From contig JAITOP010000134.1 of assembly GCA_031289895.1 (NCBI GenBank), positions 1 to 8,582 on the forward strand: a stretch of 8,582 nt of DNA, written 5' to 3'. This DNA comes from Prevotellaceae bacterium. Lineage in GTDB: Bacteria > Bacteroidota > Bacteroidia > Bacteroidales > UBA932. Positions 1 to 5,400 of the stretch are shown piece by piece. The notes beneath the pieces are model-generated. The model was not told the origin of the DNA. It did not search any database and saw nothing but the letters and a program-made list of their open reading frames with translations. The translations under genes and the position numbers were made by a program. Numbering within the stretch: the stretch's first letter is position 1; each line of letters begins with the position of its first letter.

Positions 1-69
1 ATTAATGTGAGAATGTGATTAATGTGATTAATGTGAGAATGTGATTAATGTGAGAATGTGATTAATACG
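1..69. repeat. Composite 9+8-base tandem repeat (ATTAATGTG / AGAATGTG)
   Basis: The stretch is built from two related units, ATTAATGTG (9 bases) and AGAATGTG (8 bases). Their order is 9-8-9-9-8-9-8, followed by a diverged ninth-mer ATTAATACG at 61-69. It lies beyond the stop of the WG-repeat gene and continues past the left edge, so its full length is unknown. No reading frame or hairpin of note is visible. The alternation of two unit lengths suggests that a 17-base higher-order unit has been duplicated. Confidence 0.9.
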
Positions 70-73
70 ACCA

Positions 74-122
74 GCGACTAATGACTAACGACTAACGACT
101 AACGACTAAATACTAAATACTA
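74..122. repeat. Heptamer array, seven units of ACGACTA type
   Basis: Seven consecutive 7-base units read GCGACTA, ATGACTA, ACGACTA three times, then AATACTA twice, with a degenerate eighth unit following. Read on the minus strand the unit is TAGTCGT / TAGTATT, the same heptamers that appear on the plus strand at 2278-2312. The array begins about 30 bases after the stop of the WG-repeat gene in its direction of transcription. Confidence 0.9.
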
Positions 123-130
123 AATTCAAT

Positions 131-148
131 ATTCGTGTAATTCGTGGC
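131..148. repeat. Imperfect 9-base duplication just after the WG gene stop
   Basis: Two adjacent 9-mers, ATTCGTGTA and ATTCGTGGC, share their first seven bases. They lie between the WG-gene stop and the heptamer array. From memory, similar phrases are frequent in Bacteroidota intergenic DNA, but I cannot verify that here. Confidence 0.5.
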
Positions 149-151
149 AAC

Positions 152-1636
152 TTAATAATCATCAAAATAAACTTTTTTTGTAAAAGGGCTCACGTAACCT
201 ATACATCTGCCTTTATTGGTAACTTTATACATTTTATAGCCATAATTCACTTCTATTTTATCATACGAGCATGATAATATTTGCTGCCCTTTTTCATCAA
301 TTAAACCATATTTTTTATTGATTTCTGCCACTGCCAATCCTCTATATAAATATCCGATGCTATCATAGGTCATAGGAATAATTTGTTTTCCTGTTTTATC
401 AATTAAACCGTATTTTTCATTCATGCCAACTATAATAAAATCGCCATAAGAATATCCAACATCATCATACATTAATGATGAAATTATCTTCCCTGTTGTA
501 TCTGTCAGTGTCCATTTTTTATTTAATTTCAGATATAAAAATCCTTTATGATTATCCACTTCATCATAAATGCAGGGAACAATTTGTTTTCCTTTTTTAT
601 CAACAAAACCCCATTTTCCATTGAGCATTACATTAGCAGCTCCATTATAAAAACGATATACATCATCATAAATACAAGGAACAATTTGTTTTTCCGTTTT
701 ATCAATGAATCCATATTTGCCATTAAGTTTTACTCTTATTACATCATTTAAAATGCACGATATTTCATCATAAATACAAGGGATAACTTGTTTTCCTGTT
801 TTATCAATAAATCCATATTTTTCATTGATTTTAACTCCTGCTAAATCTTCTGAACAATACCATATATTGTCATATATAAAAGGAACAACTAAGTGTCCTA
901 ACGTATCCATAGATCCATATTTGCCATTAAGACATACTTCTACTAATCCTTCTGAAGATGATAGCCAAACATAATCATATATACATGGAATAACTTCTTT
1001 CCCTGTTGGGTTAACATATCCCCATTTATTATTTCTTTTAACAGCTATTAAATATTCAGGTATCATTTCGACATAGTCATATTCATGTGGATTAACTTGA
1101 TTTCCTGTTTTGTCTAATAATATGTATTTTTCATTTGTTTCTGCTAAAATCAAATTATAACTCATACGATGCATCATATCATAAATGAACGGAATGATTT
1201 GTTCGCCTGTTTTATTATTTATAGTTCCCCATTTTCCATTTATCTCAACAATAGAAAAATCTGATTTAGAATAAAAATTTAAATAATCATAAATACAAGG
1301 AATAATTTCTTGTCCTGTGGTATCAATAACGCCCCATTTTGAACGAATCATTACTTTGGCAAATCCATTACGAAAATCATATACATCTCTATATATGCAG
1401 GGAACAATTTGCTCTCCTGCTTTGTTAATAAATCCGTATTTTCCATTTATGTTTACTTTGGCAAAATTTTCCGAAAAAAAAGATACCTCATTGTATTCAC
1501 AAGGTATTACAATATTCTTTAAACTGTCACAATATCCCCACAAATAACCACTCTGATAAGGAATAAATTCAGGTGTTTGGGCATATAATAAATTAAGAAC
1601 AAAAAAACTTGTGCAAAATAATAAAAAATGTTTCAT
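152..1636 (-). CDS. Exported WG-repeat protein (about 13 WG beta repeats)
   Basis: The product is a 494-residue protein of unknown biochemical role. Residues 1-19 form a signal peptide: Lys/His near the start, a hydrophobic run FLLFCTSFFVLNLL, and likely cleavage after Tyr-Ala-19 before Gln-20. It is therefore probably periplasmic or secreted, and no lipobox is seen. From about residue 33 to 480 it is a string of some 13 units of 33-36 residues. Each has the WG family pattern: K-[WY]-G-x-[IV]-[DN], a T-G-K-Q turn, then [IV]-[IV]-P-x-x-Y-D, and a partial fourteenth unit ends the protein. Units 5 and 11 have lost the glycine of the WG/YG motif. Seven units carry PC before the tyrosine, giving 13 cysteines in the mature chain. 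The ATG start follows directly from the signal peptide, and no clear ribosome site is seen. The gene looks more A+T-rich than the A2M gene. WG proteins are generally thought to be adhesive or surface scaffolds, but the function here is unknown. Confidence 0.9.
   Translation of the reverse strand: MKHFLLFCTSFFVLNLLYAQTPEFIPYQSGYLWGYCDSLKNIVIPCEYNEVSFFSENFAKVNINGKYGFINKAGEQIVPCIYRDVYDFRNGFAKVMIRSKWGVIDTTGQEIIPCIYDYLNFYSKSDFSIVEINGKWGTINNKTGEQIIPFIYDMMHRMSYNLILAETNEKYILLDKTGNQVNPHEYDYVEMIPEYLIAVKRNNKWGYVNPTGKEVIPCIYDYVWLSSSEGLVEVCLNGKYGSMDTLGHLVVPFIYDNIWYCSEDLAGVKINEKYGFIDKTGKQVIPCIYDEISCILNDVIRVKLNGKYGFIDKTEKQIVPCIYDDVYRFYNGAANVMLNGKWGFVDKKGKQIVPCIYDEVDNHKGFLYLKLNKKWTLTDTTGKIISSLMYDDVGYSYGDFIIVGMNEKYGLIDKTGKQIIPMTYDSIGYLYRGLAVAEINKKYGLIDEKGQQILSCSYDKIEVNYGYKMYKVTNKGRCIGYVSPFTKKVYFDDY
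155..1540 (-). repeat. Coding tandem repeats (about 102-108 bases) within the WG gene
   Basis: The WG units are visible at DNA level as recurrent blocks of about 34-35 codons. The most similar neighbours are the units around 660-760 and 770-830. Both contain nearly the same run encoding V-P-C-I-Y-D, preceded on the coding strand by the IDKTGKQ turn. Sequence divergence between units is uneven, which is consistent with repeated expansion and partial homogenisation. All units keep frame, and no internal stop is seen. Confidence 0.8.
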
Positions 1637-1676
1637 CTCATTTCTATTTTTAAAAATACAATTTTAACAAACCAAC

Positions 1677-1704
1677 TTACAACTTACGACTTACAACTTA
1701 CAAC
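1677..1704. repeat. Heptamer array, four units of TTACAAC type, overlapping the GNAT 3' end
   Basis: Four 7-base units read TTACAAC, TTACGAC, TTACAAC, TTACAAC, with a diverged AACCAAC before them. On the coding (minus) strand the unit is GTTGTAA or GTCGTAA. The three units at 1684-1704 are inside the acetyltransferase reading frame and supply its last six codons plus the TAA stop. The array then runs on into the spacer before the WG gene. Confidence 0.9.
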
Positions 1705-2196
1705 TCGAACCCCATAAATAATTTCGTCAAAATACTCACCGTTTTTGAAGATGGTTTTTGATAGTTGCGCTTCAATCAGAAATCCTGACTTTTGCAGTAC
1801 TCGCTGCGAACGCAAATTTGCAGAAAACGGACGGGCAAAAATTCGGGTTATGTCAAATGTTTTAAATCCGTAATCAACCATTTCTTTAATTGCTTGCGGC
1901 ACTATTCCGTTGCCCCAGTATTTTTCGGATAACCAATATCCCATTTCGGCGTTTTTCGCATGAATGTCTGATTGCGGAAAAATTCCTATTGCACCTGCGG
2001 CTTCGCCATTAATTTCAATTGCAAATACTTTGGCGGGATTATCATTGGCAACTGTGGCGATAAATCCTTTCGCATCTTCGAGTGTATATGGATTTGGAAA
2101 CATATTTGTCAACCACTTTGCAATGTTGATATTATTTGCGTGTTTTGCCAAACTTTCGGCATCCGATTCTGTAAATTTTCGTAATTTAAATTCCAT
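1684..2196 (-). CDS. GNAT-family N-acetyltransferase, RimJ/RimL type
   Basis: This 170-residue cytoplasmic enzyme is expected to transfer an acetyl group from acetyl-CoA to an amine; the substrate is unknown. It reads as a full-length Acetyltransf_3-like (RimJ/RimL) domain. It opens with the N-terminal strand FKLRKFTESDAESL, typical of the group. The pyrophosphate-binding loop is at residues 92-98 (KYWGNGI), followed by helix VPQAIKEMVDYGF. Motif B is near 126-139, with N127, S130, V133-L134 and K136-S-G-F139. The ATG is fixed by an in-frame TAA directly upstream (2197-2199). The last six residues, VVSCKS, come from an intergenic-type heptamer repeat, so the ancestral C-terminus probably ended a few residues earlier or in different sequence. 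The gene lies 292 bases after the A2M gene and 47 bases before the WG gene on the same strand. No resistance, ribosomal or tRNA partner is nearby to suggest a substrate. Confidence 0.92.
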   Translation of the reverse strand: MEFKLRKFTESDAESLAKHANNINIAKWLTNMFPNPYTLEDAKGFIATVANDNPAKVFAIEINGEAAGAIGIFPQSDIHAKNAEMGYWLSEKYWGNGIVPQAIKEMVDYGFKTFDITRIFARPFSANLRSQRVLQKSGFLIEAQLSKTIFKNGEYFDEIIYGVRVVSCKS

Positions 2197-2207
2197 TTAA
2201 TAAAAAA

Positions 2208-2340
2208 GTATTCAGTAGTCCGTATTCAGTATTCCGTATTCCGTAGTCAGTATTCAGTAGTCCGTATTCCGTATTTTGTATTTAGTCGTTGGTATTTAGT
2301 ATTTAGTCGTTATTAATCACTAATCATTAATCATTAACCA
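2208..2340. repeat. Long heptamer array, 19 units in one register
   Basis: Nineteen 7-base units follow one another with no phase slip. Units 1-9 are GTATTCA/GTATTCC/GTAGTCC/GTAGTCA. Units 10-15 drift to GTATTTT, GTATTTA, GTCGTTG and GTCGTTA. Units 16-19 are TTAATCA, CTAATCA, TTAATCA and TTAACCA. The period is preserved while the unit sequence changes gradually, so the array looks like successive expansions of variant heptamers. It starts 12 bases upstream of the GNAT start codon. Confidence 0.92.
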
Positions 2341-2343
2341 CTA

Positions 2344-2372
2344 TTTTTATCTGCGTGCTTATTCAAATCAAC
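2344..2372 (+). repeat. Dispersed 29-base element, copy 1 of 3
   Basis: The element begins TTTTTATCTG and ends TTCAAATCAAC. It matches 8252-8280 at 27 of 29 positions, the two differences being C/T transitions. It also matches 8328-8354 after deletions of a few bases. All three copies are in the same orientation and all are followed or overlapped by AAATCAAC-type repeats. Confidence 0.85.
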
Positions 2373-2433
2373 AAAAAACAAATCAACAAATCAACAAAAA
2401 ACAAATCAACAAATCAACAAATCAACAAAAAAC
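2365..2433. repeat. AAATCAAC ladder with AAAAAAC spacers in a 1-2-3 pattern
   Basis: The 8-base unit AAATCAAC occurs once, then twice, then three times. Each group is closed by the 7-base spacer AAAAAAC, at 2373-2379, 2396-2402 and 2427-2433. All six 8-mers are identical, so this array is younger or better homogenised than the heptamer array next to it. Confidence 0.92.
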
Positions 2434-2450
2434 CAATGAAACATCCAACC

Positions 2451-2492
2451 AATTCTTAATTCTTAATTTTTAATTCTTAATTCTTAATTCAA
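2451..2492. repeat. AATTCTT heptamer array ending at the A2M stop codon
   Basis: Six 7-base units read AATTCTT, AATTCTT, AATTTTT, AATTCTT, AATTCTT, AATTCAA. The last unit contains the TGA stop of the A2M gene (2489-2491 on the minus strand). On the coding strand the unit is AATTAAG/AAGAATT, which includes TAA. Confidence 0.9.
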
Positions 2493-5400
2493 AAAACCGT
2501 TACCCATTTGCCTACATTGTTTGCCGAAATTTTAGAGTCGTACATTGCTTCGCACGATTGCGCGGGCAGATAAAATTTTCCTACGTATGCTGCGGTCAAT
2601 TTTACATAAAATATTTTCGAGTGTCCTGCGGGCAAATTAAAGTATGTAAGCACTCTGTCGTCTCTGATATCACGATAGGTGAATGTTTGATTGCTGCCAC
2701 TTTCGTCGTTGTCGTTTACAATGCGCGAGTTTATAATTTCCCATCCCGATGGAAATATTTGCGACAGCGCAAGGTTTGTATAATTTCCGCCCGTACCGTT
2801 ATTTTCTACGTTTACCCGCGCGGTGAAATCTTTACCTTGCGGCAGGTTTGAAACATCTATCGGAACATTATTTTCATCAATATACTGAACCGCTATTTTC
2901 AATCCGCCGGCTTGTGCTGTTTCGTTTCCTGCCAATGGTATTCCTTCTGTTTGCAGCGTTACAAATATTGGCGCATCGCTTTTGTTTGTTATATTCAGCG
3001 AACCTTCGTTTTTGATATTTTTAATATCGGTTTTCCATATTGTTTTATCTGTTTTCACGTTTTGCGTTCCGTTGTCGTTGTAGCTGAAATTAATTTGTTT
3101 GTTTTGATATTGCATTGCAAATCGCGATAAGGTTCTCAAACAATAGGCTGTGGTTTGCGTACTCATCCAATCGTTGGTGTTTAGTTTTTCGGATATTCTT
3201 TTAGCAACTGTAAACGCAAGGTCTTTTTCCGACAATAGCATTAATGTTTCAACAATCATAGCCATATCGCGCTCCGATGAGCCGAAACTTTGTGAAAATC
3301 CGCTGTACGGCGTTATTTCTGTTGCCAGATTATTGATAATATTTTTTGCCGTTTGTTGTTGTCCTGCCATAGCATAGGTGGCTGCCAGCATCCATTTTGT
3401 TTGCAGCGACAGGTCTTTTTGTTCTTTCAACCGGTTCATTGCGCCTATTTCGGGTTGTTTTGCCAGAGCAAGTGTATATAATCTGTACGCTTGGTCGAAA
3501 TCGTTTTGCGAATACGAATAATAATCTCCTTTTTGTTTTGATTTAGTCCATTCGTTAGCCTCGCGTTTTTGAAATTTAATCCAGTTCGATTTCATTGACT
3601 GCGGAACGGCGTAACCTTGCGCTTCGGCTTCGATGATAAAATGTCCGGCATAACTTGTTCCCCAAAGATTTGCATAACGGTCGCCCGCCCAATAAGAAAA
3701 TCCGCCATCGGTTGTAATAAACGAGCGCAGACGGTACAATGCTGCTTTTACATTTTCTTCGGCTTGGGTTTTTTGCGATTGAGTGAGTTCGGTAACCGAA
3801 TTTAAATAAATCTGCGGAAACGCTGCCGATGTTGTTTGTTCAATACATCCGTGCGGATATTGAAGAAGATAATCCAAACGGGTTTTGAGATTTATCGGCG
3901 GAAACGTGGAAACTTCGATACTCACCGCATTTGTGCCTTCCATTCCGTTCAACTTATATGCGCCGTCCCACGTTTGTCCTGCGCTTACAATTTTACTTTC
4001 GGTATGATATGTTTTGGGATTTGAGTTTCGTATTAAAATATCAATCTCATATTCTGCTTTTTCAGAGCCTGATGTTGCTATCAGTTTTACTTTTCCTGCG
4101 CCAAGTTTTTTTTTTGTTTTAAGTTTGAACAATACAAATTCATCTCCTGTGGTTTTAAACGATATATTTTTTGTTTTATCGTCTGCATATTCAAACATAT
4201 CGTTTGCCTGTACTTCTACTTTTACGTTTTTGATATTATCTTCCATTGCAAAAACGCTTGCTGTGAGCGAAACATCTTCGCCGGGACCAAGCACACGCGG
4301 TAGAGTTGCCAATATCATCAACGGCTTTTTAATGGCGACTGTTTTTTCTGCCGCTCCGTAGGCTTTGTTGTTTCCTGCAACTACCATTACTCTAACCGAG
4401 CCTATATAATTCGGAAGTTTTATCGAATGTTCTTTTGTGCCGCCTTTTAATGTGAACGGACCTAATACTTTTACAACAGGTTTAAATCTGTTTACCTCGT
4501 TATTATCATCGCCAGTGCCTTCGTCGCCGCCGCCGATTGCAAATAATTGTTCAATTTTTCCGCCATACGCGCCTATTACCAGATTGTAAATATCAAACGA
4601 GCGTATTCCCAATGCCTCGCGTGCAAAAAAAGTTTGCCACGCATTTGGCGTTTTAAAGTTTGTTATATCAAGCAAACCGTCGTCAACAATAGCAATTGTG
4701 TATGACATGGGTTGATTTTTTTCTTCGCTTATTTTTATTTTAAACGGTTCTTCGGGACGAAGTACATCGGGCATTACGATTTTGGGTTTCAGTATTGTTT
4801 GTTCATCTTCAACAAGTACCGGAATTATTCCGTAAAGCCGTATCGGTAAATCGTTTGCTGTTTGTGCATGAGGTTGAATAAGCGAAATATTGAGATAAAT
4901 ATTTGGAACCATATCTTCGGTAATATCAATAATTGTTTTTGTTTCTTTTGCTTTTCCGTCAACCCAAAACATTTGCTGTACTTTACTTCCCGATTCTATG
5001 CTAATCAACGCCCGCGAGCCTTCGGACGATGGAAATGTGATTGTTGCTTTTTCGCCCACATTGTATTTTGGTTTATCGGTGGCGATAATAATTGATGTTG
5101 CAGAACCTCCGCCGTCGGCTTGACGAGGTGCGCCTGCCCAGCCGGGCCAATCGTAATACGATGCAATGCTTGTTCGGTGATTGCTCAATTTATCGGTTAC
5201 CGAAATATAATAATATCCCCACTCATCATGTGCGGCGGTGTATTGAAATGCTCCTTTTCCGTTTGATATATTTATTTTGAAATTTGCAACTCTGTCGCGA
5301 TACGATTGCTCCGAATAATTTGCCCAACGTCCGTTATATGAACTCCACCACCACCACCAACTGCTTTTATATATGTTCACTTCAACATCGTTGGATGATA

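Larger units (their letters stand above)
2197..2488. other. Repeat-filled spacer between the A2M and GNAT genes
   Basis: This 292-base spacer has essentially no unique sequence. From left to right it holds 19 heptamers (2208-2340), a copy of a dispersed 29-base element (2344-2372), an 8-mer/7-mer ladder (2365-2433), a short stretch without repeats (2434-2450), and an AATTCTT heptamer array reaching the A2M stop. I see no open frame, no convincing rho-independent terminator and no clear promoter for the GNAT gene. Confidence 0.85.

Noticed and set aside
548..1547. Plus-strand frames opposite the WG gene, one with hydrophobic stretches
   Set aside because: They repeat the WG periodicity in antisense and have no family features. 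The signal-peptide-led minus frame explains the region.
2208..2433. CRISPR-like array
   Set aside because: Units are 7-8 bases and contiguous with no unique spacers. There is no Cas gene and no 24-37-base repeat.
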